From positions 1 to 10,895 of the forward strand of contig USDP01000044.1 in the NCBI GenBank assembly GCA_900553545.1: a DNA stretch of 10,895 nt. Direction: 5' to 3'. Shown here piece after piece: positions 1-6,312 of this stretch; position 1 is the first letter of the stretch, and every line of letters begins with the position of its first letter. Source of the DNA: an uncultured Eubacteriales bacterium. GTDB lineage: Bacteria > Bacillota > Clostridia > Oscillospirales > Oscillospiraceae. The position numbers and the translations under genes were made by a program. The notes beneath the pieces are model-generated. The model saw nothing but the letters and a program-made list of their open reading frames with translations, was not told where the DNA came from and made no database searches.

Positions 1-51
1 GGCTGTGGTCGTCTTGCCGACGCCGCCTTTGCCGGTGATCGCTACTTTCAT
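1..51 (-). CDS. cooC: CooC-type CO dehydrogenase maturation ATPase, N-terminal 17 codons (cut by window edge)
   Basis: The minus strand from the ATG at 51-49 reads MKVAITGKGGVGKTTTA and is still open at position 1. The deviant Walker A motif GKGGVGKTT at residues 7-15 is typical of the MinD/NifH/CooC family of P-loop ATPases. An AGAAGG ribosome binding site lies at 65-60, 8 nt before the start. The gene follows cooS on the same strand after a 40-nt gap with no visible terminator, so the two are probably co-transcribed. CooC proteins are dimeric ATPases that help insert nickel into the C-cluster of CO dehydrogenase. With only 17 residues visible, the CooC assignment rests on the P-loop plus the cooS neighbour. 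Another family member, such as a MinD-like or nitrogenase-reductase-like protein, cannot be excluded from sequence alone. Confidence 0.8.
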   Translation of the reverse strand, partial: MKVAITGKGGVGKTTTA

Positions 52-91
52 TGGAAAAACCTTCTAAACTCTAGTCGTAAGTAAAAATATC

Positions 92-1990
92 TTAGATACC
101 CAGGGCTTTGCGCTTGGCCTCGATGGACTCGATCATACGGTCGCCCAGCTTTTCGATGTCCTTCTCGACGACGAAGTTCGCCTCGACCCATTCCTTGCAG
201 CCGGTCTCGCCCTGGAGCAGCTCCGTGATCTCGGAGGAACCCTTGGAGTACGGATCGACGCCGAGGTAGGTCTCGATGCCGGTGGCGACGACGTAGTTGC
301 CGATGGAGACGGCCTTCTCGGACATCCATTCCGGCGCGCAGCCGCACAGCGGGATCTGGGAGATGTTGATGCCCCAGTCCTTCGCGATGTCGGACGCGAG
401 GATCATCATACGGGAAATATCGACGCAGGAACCCATATGCAGCACGGGCGGGATACCGACCAGCTTGCAGACGCGCTTCAGACCTTCGCCGCACATCTCG
501 CCGGCGTCCGGATCCATCAGACCGGCCTTGGCCGCAGCCTGTGCGGAGCAGCCGGAGACGATGACGATGATGTCGTTCTTGAGCAGCTTCTTCATCAGCT
601 CAATGTGCGCGGTGTCCGGGCGGACCTTCGGGTTGTTGCAGCCGACCATCGCGACAGCGCCGCGCAGAACGCCGGACTTCACAACGTCGACCAGCGGCTT
701 CGTCGTGCCGGTGATGTCAACATGGCTGTTGGTAACGCCGTCAAGCTCTTTCTTGATGGCCTCAACAGAGTAGCCAACGCGGGCCTTGGTCTTGAGCTGG
801 GGAATGTTGACCAGCTCGGGCTTGCGGTTCTTGAAGTTTTCAACCGCCATCTTGATGATCGCCTTGGCGTTGTCCGCCGCGGTGGCCTCGTTGAACTCGA
901 TGAAGTCAGAGTCCGGCATCCGGGCGATCGGGGAGGTGGTGATGAATTTGGTATGGAAGCACTTGGAAAGCGGGCCAAGTGCCGGGAAGATGCACTGCAC
1001 GTCGACGACGATCGCTTCGCAGGCGCCCGTCAGCACGACATTCTCCTGCTGCAGGAAGTTGCCGGCCATCGGGATGCCCTGACGCATCGCGACTTCGTTG
1101 CCGGTGCAGCAGACGCCGCAGATGTTGATGCCCTTCGCGCCGTTTTCCTTGGCGAGGGCGACCATCTCCGGATCCTGGGAGTACATGACGATCATTTCGG
1201 ACAGGGAAGGATCGTGGCCGTGGACAACGATGTTGACCATGTCCTTTTCCATGACGCCGATGTTGGCGGTGGTGTCAACGGGCTTCGGCGTGCCAAACAG
1301 GATGTCGGAGAACTCGGTGCCCATCATGGAGCCGCCCCAGCCGTCGGACAGGCCCGCGCGCAGAGACTGCTTGATCAGCGCCTCGGGCAGGGAAGAACAG
1401 CCCATGTGCGTCATGTGCATCGACTGCGAGACCTCACGGTCGATCGCGCGCGGCTCGATGCCGGCCTTGTGCCAGAGCTCCTGGGTGTGCTCCGGTGCGC
1501 GCTTCAGGTAGCGCTGCACGCCGAACGGCTTGCCGTATTCCATCAGGCCGGTCTCGGCGACTTCGTGCGCCAGATCGTAGAGGTCCTTGCCTTCGGTCTC
1601 GATGCCCCACTCATGGGCGATCTTCCGGAGCTTTTCCGGATCCTTGACCTGGTAAGAGCCGCCATCCTTCGCCTGATACAGCGTGTGGCAGATCTGACGG
1701 CCATGGTCGGAGCGCGTGGCTGCGCCGCCCGCGGTGAAGCGCAGGTAGTTACGGCCGACGATGCCGTGTACGTCGCAGCCGCAGATGCCGCGCGGCGCCT
1801 TCGGCGTGATGCGGCAGGGGCCCATGGAGCAAATGCGGCAGCAGGTGCCGGCTTCGCCGAAGCCGCAGTGCGGCGTCTGATTTTTGACGCGCTGCTGCCA
1901 GGAATCTGCGCCGACCTTCTTGCCGGTTTCAAGCAATTCGTTCGTCGCTTCTTCCATCTGTTCAATAGTGATTAAGCGATCCCAATCCAT
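92..1990 (-). CDS. cooS: Anaerobic Ni-Fe carbon monoxide dehydrogenase catalytic subunit
   Basis: This 632-residue protein is full length for CooS. It catalyses reversible CO + H2O to CO2 + 2e- + 2H+ in the cytoplasm of anaerobes. All expected metal ligands are visible. C42 and C50 fit the intersubunit D-cluster; C51, C54, C59 and C70 fit the B-cluster. H259, C295, C333, C451, C481 and C522 fit the Ni-4Fe-5S C-cluster, with the landmarks VHGHD, GVCCTGNEV, VDVQC, VGCNNPK, SGCSAQAAAKAG and MGSCVDISR. The proton-transfer residues H96 (SDHGR) and K559 (SEKAVSIG) are also present. The loop between C59 and C70 is short, and a further cysteine (C72) follows in GICGCD. The ATG at 1990 is preceded by AGGAGG at 2006-2001, 10 nt upstream. 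No AcsB, CooF or hydrogenase gene is in view, so whether it serves acetogenesis, energy conservation or CO detoxification cannot be decided here. cooC follows downstream. Confidence 0.97.
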   Translation of the reverse strand: MDWDRLITIEQMEEATNELLETGKKVGADSWQQRVKNQTPHCGFGEAGTCCRICSMGPCRITPKAPRGICGCDVHGIVGRNYLRFTAGGAATRSDHGRQICHTLYQAKDGGSYQVKDPEKLRKIAHEWGIETEGKDLYDLAHEVAETGLMEYGKPFGVQRYLKRAPEHTQELWHKAGIEPRAIDREVSQSMHMTHMGCSSLPEALIKQSLRAGLSDGWGGSMMGTEFSDILFGTPKPVDTTANIGVMEKDMVNIVVHGHDPSLSEMIVMYSQDPEMVALAKENGAKGINICGVCCTGNEVAMRQGIPMAGNFLQQENVVLTGACEAIVVDVQCIFPALGPLSKCFHTKFITTSPIARMPDSDFIEFNEATAADNAKAIIKMAVENFKNRKPELVNIPQLKTKARVGYSVEAIKKELDGVTNSHVDITGTTKPLVDVVKSGVLRGAVAMVGCNNPKVRPDTAHIELMKKLLKNDIIVIVSGCSAQAAAKAGLMDPDAGEMCGEGLKRVCKLVGIPPVLHMGSCVDISRMMILASDIAKDWGINISQIPLCGCAPEWMSEKAVSIGNYVVATGIETYLGVDPYSKGSSEITELLQGETGCKEWVEANFVVEKDIEKLGDRMIESIEAKRKALGI

Positions 1991-2023
1991 CGATGATGTA
2001 TCCTCCTAAAAAAGTTCTTTCGT

Positions 2024-2045
2024 GCCGAAGGGGGAGACCTCCGGC
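2024..2045 (-). promoter_or_regulatory. Hairpin in the cooS leader next to the ribosome binding site
   Basis: In the cooS mRNA sense, 2045-2038 (GCCGGAGG) can pair with 2031-2024 (CCTTCGGC). This gives an 8-bp stem with one G-U pair and a 6-nt loop of UCUCCC. The hairpin ends 17 nt before the AGGAGG at 2006-2001. A run of six U residues lies between hairpin and ribosome binding site but is not directly next to the stem, so this is not a standard terminator. The pyrimidine-rich loop could compete for the ribosome binding site; that is inference. Confidence 0.45.
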
Positions 2046-2076
2046 CTTGGGAATGGCTGGCTGCCCTTGGGAAGGA
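2045..2076. repeat. Two short direct repeats in the cooS leader
   Basis: On the plus strand CCTTGGGAA occurs at 2045-2053 and again at 2065-2073, a 20-bp period. The first copy continues TGG and the second GGA. Both copies lie in the transcribed cooS leader, so in the mRNA they read TTCCCAAGG twice and could pair with purine-rich stretches such as the ribosome binding site. The period of about two helical turns would also suit a DNA-binding protein. No known operator is recognised. Confidence 0.5.
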
Positions 2077-2145
2077 CATACCAATATGGCGCACGCCGCG
2101 GCCTGAAACCGAAGACTGCGAAATACGCCGAATACAGGTATCTCT

Positions 2146-2174
2146 ATTTTAACAAGTCCAAACGGGAATGTCAA
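2146..2174 (-). promoter_or_regulatory. Sigma-A promoter of cooS
   Basis: On the minus strand a perfect -35 box TTGACA (2174-2169) is followed by a 17-bp spacer and the -10 box TAAAAT (2151-2146). A TG dinucleotide gives an extended -10. The transcript should start near 2139-2141, leaving a leader of about 150 nt before the cooS ATG. It is the strongest promoter-like sequence in the window and lies downstream of the mscS terminator, so cooS is not expected to depend on ftsH-mscS readthrough. Confidence 0.85.
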
Positions 2175-2178
2175 CTAA

Positions 2179-2200
2179 AACCGATCTAAAAATATCGATT
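2179..2200. promoter_or_regulatory. Inverted repeat just upstream of the cooS -35 box (candidate operator)
   Basis: The arms AACCGAT (2179-2185) and ATCGATT (2194-2200) match as inverted repeats at 6 of 7 positions, around an AT-rich 8-bp centre. The centre lies about 50 bp upstream of the predicted transcription start and 4 bp outside the -35 box, where an activator could bind. The sequence is not a CooA/CRP-type, Rex or Fur consensus that I recognise. A regulator is inference. Confidence 0.35.
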
Positions 2201-2232
2201 CATTTTGGTAAAACTACTGGCGTAAATCCCAT

Positions 2233-2268
2233 AAAAAATCCCGAAACTGCGAAAAACAGTTCCGGGAT
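2233..2268 (-). terminator. Intrinsic terminator of the ftsH-mscS operon
   Basis: Read on the minus strand, the arms at 2268-2257 and 2249-2238 form a 12-bp stem (one G-U pair) around a 7-nt loop, followed directly by six U residues (2238-2233). It begins 22 nt after the mscS stop codon and separates that operon from the cooS promoter. Confidence 0.92.
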
Positions 2269-2290
2269 CTGCATTTTATGTGTCCTTCCG

Positions 2291-3181
2291 TCAGCTGATG
2301 TGATGGACGTTGATGTGGGGATAGGTCATCTCGATGCCCGCTGCGTCAAACTCACGCTTGACGTTTTCCAAAACGTCGTAATAGACGTCCATGTAATCCT
2401 TCGGTCGGATCCAGAGAAACAGCACATATTCGATCGCGCTCTCGCCGTAGCCGTTCACGCGCGCGATGGGCTGCATCTCCTGCATCCGCAGCGGATGCTC
2501 CGCCGCGCGCAGCAGCGCCGCCTTCACGTCCTCGACCGGCGCGTCGTACGACGCCGTGATCCGGTATTCCAGCCGCCGCTTGTCGCTCGCCGTGTAGTTC
2601 GTCACGGTCGAGCCGGTGATCTCGCTGTTCGGCACGTGGACGAGCTGGTTGTTCAGCGTGAGGATGTCGGTGCAGATCGCGCCGATCTTGACCACTGTGC
2701 CGCTCACACTGCCCATCTCGATGAAGTGCCCGATCTGAAACGGCTTCGTCGTCAGCAGGATCACCGCGCTCGCCATGTTGGAGAGCACATTCTGCAAGGC
2801 CAGCGACACGGCCAGCCCCGCCACGCTCAGCAGCGCCAGCAGGGAAGATGTGTCCACGCCCAGCGTCCCCGCGATCAGCATGATCGCCGTGAACAGCAGT
2901 ACCAGCTTCACGATCGTCCGGATGAACGGATGCACCGCCTTGTCCAGACGCGACCGGCCCAGCATCCGGTCGGTCGCTTTCAGAATCAGCTTGATGAGCA
3001 CCCCGCAGACCACCAGTAAGATGGCCGCCGAGATCAGCTTCGTCCACGAGAAGCCTCCGAAGATCTTCTGGAAAAATCCCACGGTCGAGGCCGTTCCATC
3101 CTCCAGCGCCGCGCCCACGGCGCTCGCCGCCTCGCTGACGGCAGCCGCCGCGTCCGGCGCATCATTCGTCAAAAACAGCAC
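2291..3181 (-). CDS. mscS: MscS-family small-conductance mechanosensitive channel
   Basis: This 296-residue inner-membrane protein belongs to the MscS family, which opens under membrane tension to release solutes on osmotic downshift. Residues 1-45 are an Ala-rich N-terminus. Three membrane segments lie at about 48-68, 86-106 and 112-143, the last being the Gly/Ala-rich pore helix. The beta domain follows with PFQIGHFIEMGSVSGTV at 147-163 and the family signature VHVPNSEI at 181-188. The C-terminal alpha/beta cytoplasmic domain spans about 203-293. Length and layout match E. coli MscS (286 residues). The start is GTG at 3181-3179, directly abutting the ftsH TAA. GGAGGG at 3194-3189, inside the end of ftsH and 7 nt upstream, supports this start. 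The zero spacing implies translational coupling with ftsH. A YkuT/YnaI-type name within the family cannot be chosen from sequence alone. Confidence 0.95.
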   Translation of the reverse strand: MLFLTNDAPDAAAAVSEAASAVGAALEDGTASTVGFFQKIFGGFSWTKLISAAILLVVCGVLIKLILKATDRMLGRSRLDKAVHPFIRTIVKLVLLFTAIMLIAGTLGVDTSSLLALLSVAGLAVSLALQNVLSNMASAVILLTTKPFQIGHFIEMGSVSGTVVKIGAICTDILTLNNQLVHVPNSEITGSTVTNYTASDKRRLEYRITASYDAPVEDVKAALLRAAEHPLRMQEMQPIARVNGYGESAIEYVLFLWIRPKDYMDVYYDVLENVKREFDAAGIEMTYPHINVHHIS

Positions 3182-5185
3182 TTACGCGCCCTCCGTCGGG
3201 TTTGGATTTTCATCCGTCTTGTCCGCAGCACCCTCAGCCGGAGCCGCTTCTGCGTCGGATGCTTCGGCCTCGTCCTTCGGAGCCTCGAGCTTGCGGTTTT
3301 CCGCGTTCACATAGACCATGAACTCGTCGCCCGTGATCGTCTCCTTCTGGAGCAGATAGAGCGCGATCTCATCGAGCAGCGCCCGGTGCTCGCGCAGCAG
3401 CGCCTTCGCCTGCTCGAAGCAGCTCGACAGCAGCTTCTGCACTTCCTGATCGACCTCGCTGGCCGTCGAGTCCGCGCAGTTCATCGTCGCCGCGCCGTCG
3501 AGATACTGGCTCTGCACGGTGGACAGGGCCATCAGCCCGAACTTTTCGCTCATGCCGTACTGCGTGACCATCTTGCGGGCCAGATCGGTCGCGCGCTCGA
3601 TGTCGTTGGCAGCGCCGGTCGTCGAAATGCCGAACACGACCTGCTCCGCAGCCCGCCCGCCGAGCAGCGTCTGGAGTTCCACCAGCAGCTCTTCGCGGCT
3701 GGACAGGAACTTTTCCTCCTCCGGCATCTGCATCGTATAGCCGAGCGCGCCGGACGTGTGCGGGACGATGGTGATCTTGGAGACCGGCTGCGTGTGCTTT
3801 TGCAGCGCCGCAACCAGCGCGTGCCCGACCTCGTGGTAGGACACGATCCGCTTTTCCATGTCGGTCAATACGGTGCCCTTCTTCTCCGTGCCCGCGATGA
3901 CCGTCTCAAACGAGACGAGCAGATCCTGCTGGTTAACGGTCTTCCGCCCGAGGCGCACCGCGCGCAGCGCCGCCTCGTTCACGAGGTTGGCCAGATCCGC
4001 GCCGACGGCGCCTGCCGTGGCCTGCGCGATCTTGTGCAGGTCGACGTCCTCGGCCAGCTTGATGTTCTTCGTGTGGACGCGCAGCGTCTGATACCGGCCC
4101 TGCAAATTCGGCCGGTCGACGATGATGCGCCGGTCGAAGCGGCCCGCACGCAGCAGCGCCTTATCGAGGATCTCGGGGCGGTTCGTCGCCGCGAGGATCA
4201 CAACGCCCTTGCTCGAATCAAAGCCGTCGATCTCAGCCAGCAGCTGGTTGAGCGTCTGTTCGCGCTCGTCGTTGCCGCCGAATTTGGAATCTCGCGTCCG
4301 GCCGATCGCATCGATCTCATCGATGAAGATGATGGCCGGGGCGACCTTCGCCGCCTGCTGGAACAGGTCACGCACGCGGCTTGCGCCGACGCCGACGAAC
4401 ATCTCCACGAAGTCCGAGCCGGAGATCGAGAAGAACGGCACGTTCGCCTCACCGGCTACGGCCTTTGCAAGCAATGTTTTGCCCGTGCCCGGAGGGCCGA
4501 CGAGCAGCGCGCCCTTCGGCAGCTTCGCGCCAATGGCGGCGTATTTCTGCGGATTGTGCAAAAAGTCAATGATCTCGACGAGCGATTCCTTCGCCTCGTC
4601 CTCTCCGGCCACATCCGCGAACGTCACGCCGGTCTGCTTCTCCATGTAGACCTTCGCCTTGCTCTCGCCGATCCCGCCGAGTCCGCCCATGCCGCCCATC
4701 CGCTTGGACATTGAGCGCATCAGCAGCGAGAACAGGCCGTACATGATGATCACCGGCAGCAGCCAGCTCACGATGAAGCTGACGACCGGGCTGGTCTCCT
4801 GCGGCAGCTCACGGTTGTACTTCACGCCCTTTTCGTCGAGCTTATGCGTCAGCTCCGTCGTGTCCTGATTCGGGATCAGGCCCGTGTAATAGAGCTTCTT
4901 TGCCGCGCCGCTGCTGTCCGTGTCAGACTTTTTCGCGTATACTACGCGGTCGTCGCTCTGGAACTCCAGCTCGCTGATCTCACCGTTATCCAGCATCGTC
5001 AAAAACTCGTCGTACCGGACCTCGGTCAGATAGGATTTGGAGATCGACGTGTAGAGCGTGTTGATCAGCAGCGTCGCGATCAGCGCCGCCAACACCAGAA
5101 ACAGGATTCTCCGGCCTTTGATATCATTCTCATTGTTGTTATTGCCGTTGGGCCGCTGATCGTTCTTTTTGGGATCGTTGCTCAT
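3182..5185 (-). CDS. ftsH: ATP-dependent zinc metalloprotease FtsH
   Basis: This is a membrane-anchored hexameric AAA+ protease that extracts and degrades misfolded membrane proteins and some regulators. From the ATG at 5185 it has 667 residues, normal for Firmicutes. An Asn-rich cytoplasmic N-terminus precedes TM1 (about 27-45), an extracytoplasmic domain (46-131) and TM2 (132-153). The AAA module has Walker A GPPGTGKT (230-237), the pore motif FVG (263-265), Walker B IIFIDE (285-290) and the second region of homology with arginine fingers R349 and R352. The zinc site is HEVGH (451-455) with D528 as third ligand. The tail 638-667 is acidic and Ala-rich. The reading frame extends upstream to a GTG at 5239, but that codon lies in the promoter -10 region. 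The ATG at 5185, with AAGGAAGG at 5200-5193, is therefore the better start. It is first gene of the operon with mscS. Confidence 0.97.
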   Translation of the reverse strand: MSNDPKKNDQRPNGNNNNENDIKGRRILFLVLAALIATLLINTLYTSISKSYLTEVRYDEFLTMLDNGEISELEFQSDDRVVYAKKSDTDSSGAAKKLYYTGLIPNQDTTELTHKLDEKGVKYNRELPQETSPVVSFIVSWLLPVIIMYGLFSLLMRSMSKRMGGMGGLGGIGESKAKVYMEKQTGVTFADVAGEDEAKESLVEIIDFLHNPQKYAAIGAKLPKGALLVGPPGTGKTLLAKAVAGEANVPFFSISGSDFVEMFVGVGASRVRDLFQQAAKVAPAIIFIDEIDAIGRTRDSKFGGNDEREQTLNQLLAEIDGFDSSKGVVILAATNRPEILDKALLRAGRFDRRIIVDRPNLQGRYQTLRVHTKNIKLAEDVDLHKIAQATAGAVGADLANLVNEAALRAVRLGRKTVNQQDLLVSFETVIAGTEKKGTVLTDMEKRIVSYHEVGHALVAALQKHTQPVSKITIVPHTSGALGYTMQMPEEEKFLSSREELLVELQTLLGGRAAEQVVFGISTTGAANDIERATDLARKMVTQYGMSEKFGLMALSTVQSQYLDGAATMNCADSTASEVDQEVQKLLSSCFEQAKALLREHRALLDEIALYLLQKETITGDEFMVYVNAENRKLEAPKDEAEASDAEAAPAEGAADKTDENPNPTEGA

Positions 5186-5229
5186 GGAGCCACCTTCCTT
5201 CCATCTCGTGGGAGCCTTGTTGTGCCTGT

Positions 5230-5258
5230 ATCTTACCACACCGCGCCGTCCTTTACAA
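5230..5258 (-). promoter_or_regulatory. Sigma-A promoter of ftsH-mscS
   Basis: On the minus strand TTGTAA (5258-5253), a 17-bp spacer and TAAGAT (5235-5230) with an extended -10 TG. The expected start near 5223 gives a leader of under 40 nt before the ATG at 5185. It rules out translation from the GTG at 5239. Confidence 0.75.
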
Positions 5259-5284
5259 GAACAGGCAAAAAACAGAGCGTAAAT

Positions 5285-5322
5285 TTTCTGTGAATTTCAG
5301 AAAGAATTAAGATCTGAATTTC
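5285..5322. repeat. Inverted and direct repeats in the ftsH/rlmB divergent control region
   Basis: TTTCTG (5285-5290) and CAGAAA (5298-5303) form a perfect 6-bp inverted repeat with a 7-bp spacer. TGAATTTC occurs at 5291-5298 and again at 5315-5322. The region is AT-rich and sits between the -35 boxes of the two divergent promoters (5253-5258 and 5335-5340). It could be a regulator site or simply AT-rich promoter upstream sequence. It is not a CIRCE or CtsR box. Confidence 0.35.
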
Positions 5323-5334
5323 CAAACTTTCCGG

Positions 5335-5363
5335 TTGTGCATCGCGAGCAAAGCTGTTATAAT
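5335..5363 (+). promoter_or_regulatory. Sigma-A promoter of rlmB and the downstream membrane-protein gene
   Basis: TTGTGC (5335-5340), a 17-bp spacer and a perfect TATAAT (5358-5363) with an extended -10 TG two bases upstream. Transcription should start near 5370, giving a leader of about 105 nt. The palindrome CTGGTATGCCAG (5369-5380) overlaps the expected start and could be an operator or a small hairpin. Confidence 0.8.
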
Positions 5364-5403
5364 GTTATCTGGTATGCCAGCATTTCAAATAGAAGCCTAA
5401 AAA

Positions 5404-5444
5404 GTCTTGTAGGGGCGGACGACTCTGTCCGCCCACAAAAAGAC
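5404..5444. repeat. GTAGGGGC palindromic repeat, copy 1, in the rlmB leader
   Basis: GTAGGGGC at 5409-5416 opens a perfect 8-bp stem (5413-5420 with 5427-5434) with a 6-nt loop. Outer pairing of 5404-5408 with 5440-5444 and of 5409-5410 with 5435-5436 extends it as an imperfect long hairpin. The same GTAGGGGC start recurs at 10747 and 10827. There is no U-run after the stem on either strand, so it is not an ordinary terminator. It lies between the rlmB promoter and start codon and will be present in the mRNA. Confidence 0.75.
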
Positions 5445-5474
5445 CTGCGATTATAAATTACGGAGACACCACCT

Positions 5475-6287
5475 ATGGAAGAACGGAAAAACAAAAACCA
5501 TGACCGCCGCCCGCGCCAGCCGCGGCGCGATGCTCGCCCCGACCCCGAGACGGCGGAAAACCTGCTCGAAGGGCGCAACGCCCTGACCGAGGCGCTCGCG
5601 GCCGGCCGCGCCATCGACAAGGTTTATCTCGCCGAGGGCAATACCGACCGCGCGCTCGCGCGCCTCGCCGCCATGGCGAAGCAGGCCGGGGCCGTCGTCG
5701 TCGAGACCGACCGGCGCAAGCTCGATCAGCTCTCCGCCACCGGCGCGCACCAGGGCGTCATCGCCGTCGTCGCCGCGCACGACTATTCCTCCGTCGACGA
5801 CATCTTCGCCCGCGCCGCGGAAAAAGGGGAGCCGCCGCTCATCGTCCTCTGCGACGAGCTGTCCGACCCGCATAACCTCGGCGCCATCATCCGCACCGCC
5901 GAATGTGCGGGCGCACACGGCGTCATCATCCCCAAGCGCCGCAGCGTTGGACTCACCGCCGTCGTCGGCAAGGCGTCCGCCGGTGCGCTGGAGTATATGC
6001 CCGTCGCCCGCGTTTCGAATCTGGTCAATACGATCAAAGAGCTGAAAGAACGCGGCGTCTGGGTCTGCGGTACCGCCGCCGATGGCGATACCTCGCTCTA
6101 CCGCGCCGATCTCAAAGGTCCCACGGCCATCGTCATCGGCAGCGAGGGCGACGGCATGAGCCGCCTCGTCGCCGAGAGCTGCGACTATAAGGTCAGTATT
6201 CCCATGCGCGGCAGCATTTCATCCCTCAACGCATCCGCCGCCGCTGCTATTCTATTGTATGAAGCCGTCCGCCAGCGCGCGGAGTGA
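5475..6287 (+). CDS. rlmB: 23S rRNA (guanosine-2'-O-)-methyltransferase, RlmB/TrmH (SpoU) family
   Basis: This 270-residue cytoplasmic enzyme uses S-adenosylmethionine to methylate a ribose 2'-OH, in RlmB at a 23S rRNA guanosine. Residues 1-28 are a basic, probably disordered tail. Residues 29-105 form the L30e-like substrate-binding domain (ENLLEGRNALTEAL, then ATGAHQGVIAVV). The SPOUT catalytic domain follows with all three trefoil-knot motifs. Motif 1 is around DPHNLGAIIRTAE (131-143) with N134 and R140. Motif 2 is IVIGSEGDGMSR (219-230) with E224. Motif 3 is IPMRGSISSLNASAA (242-256) with S250 and N252. The ATG at 5475 has GGAG at 5462-5465. The B. subtilis counterpart YacO sits next to cysS; that context is absent here, so the exact target is inferred. 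A tRNA-modifying TrmH relative is the alternative. The next gene starts 25 nt downstream, probably on the same transcript. Confidence 0.9.
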   Translation: MEERKNKNHDRRPRQPRRDARPDPETAENLLEGRNALTEALAAGRAIDKVYLAEGNTDRALARLAAMAKQAGAVVVETDRRKLDQLSATGAHQGVIAVVAAHDYSSVDDIFARAAEKGEPPLIVLCDELSDPHNLGAIIRTAECAGAHGVIIPKRRSVGLTAVVGKASAGALEYMPVARVSNLVNTIKELKERGVWVCGTAADGDTSLYRADLKGPTAIVIGSEGDGMSRLVAESCDYKVSIPMRGSISSLNASAAAAILLYEAVRQRAE

Positions 6288-6312
6288 TCAAAAGATGGAG
6301 TCCTGAACGTAC

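Noticed and set aside
437..1975. Open frame of 512 codons on the plus strand, antisense to cooS
   Set aside because: Same artefact: no recognisable domain, Arg/Ala/Asp-rich shadow composition, and cooS on the other strand has every catalytic ligand.
1991..2140. NiCo or other known riboswitch upstream of cooS
   Set aside because: The leader is attractive for a nickel enzyme, but I could not lay out the conserved four-way junction or any other known aptamer. Only local hairpins are supported.
2140..2160. Rex (redox repressor) site at the cooS -10 box
   Set aside because: TTGTTAA is present as one half-site, but the inverted partner TTAACAA is missing.
1962..2174. 70-codon minus-strand open frame overlapping the cooS start, as a possible leader peptide
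   Set aside because: Its TTG start lies in the -35 box of the cooS promoter, upstream of the transcript. It has no ribosome binding site and overlaps cooS out of frame.
2168..4714. Plus-strand open frames opposite mscS (2168-3019) and ftsH (3386-4714)
   Set aside because: They are antisense shadows of two fully recognisable genes. The first starts inside the cooS promoter, and neither has a domain.
5186..5239. 18-residue N-terminal extension of FtsH from a GTG at 5239
   Set aside because: The GTG and first codons fall within the predicted -10 promoter region, while the ATG at 5185 has a good ribosome binding site and a typical FtsH N-terminus.
5404..5444. GTAGGGGC hairpin at 5409 as an intrinsic terminator
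   Set aside because: Neither strand has a U-run directly after the stem, and the same motif occurs elsewhere as a repeat unit.
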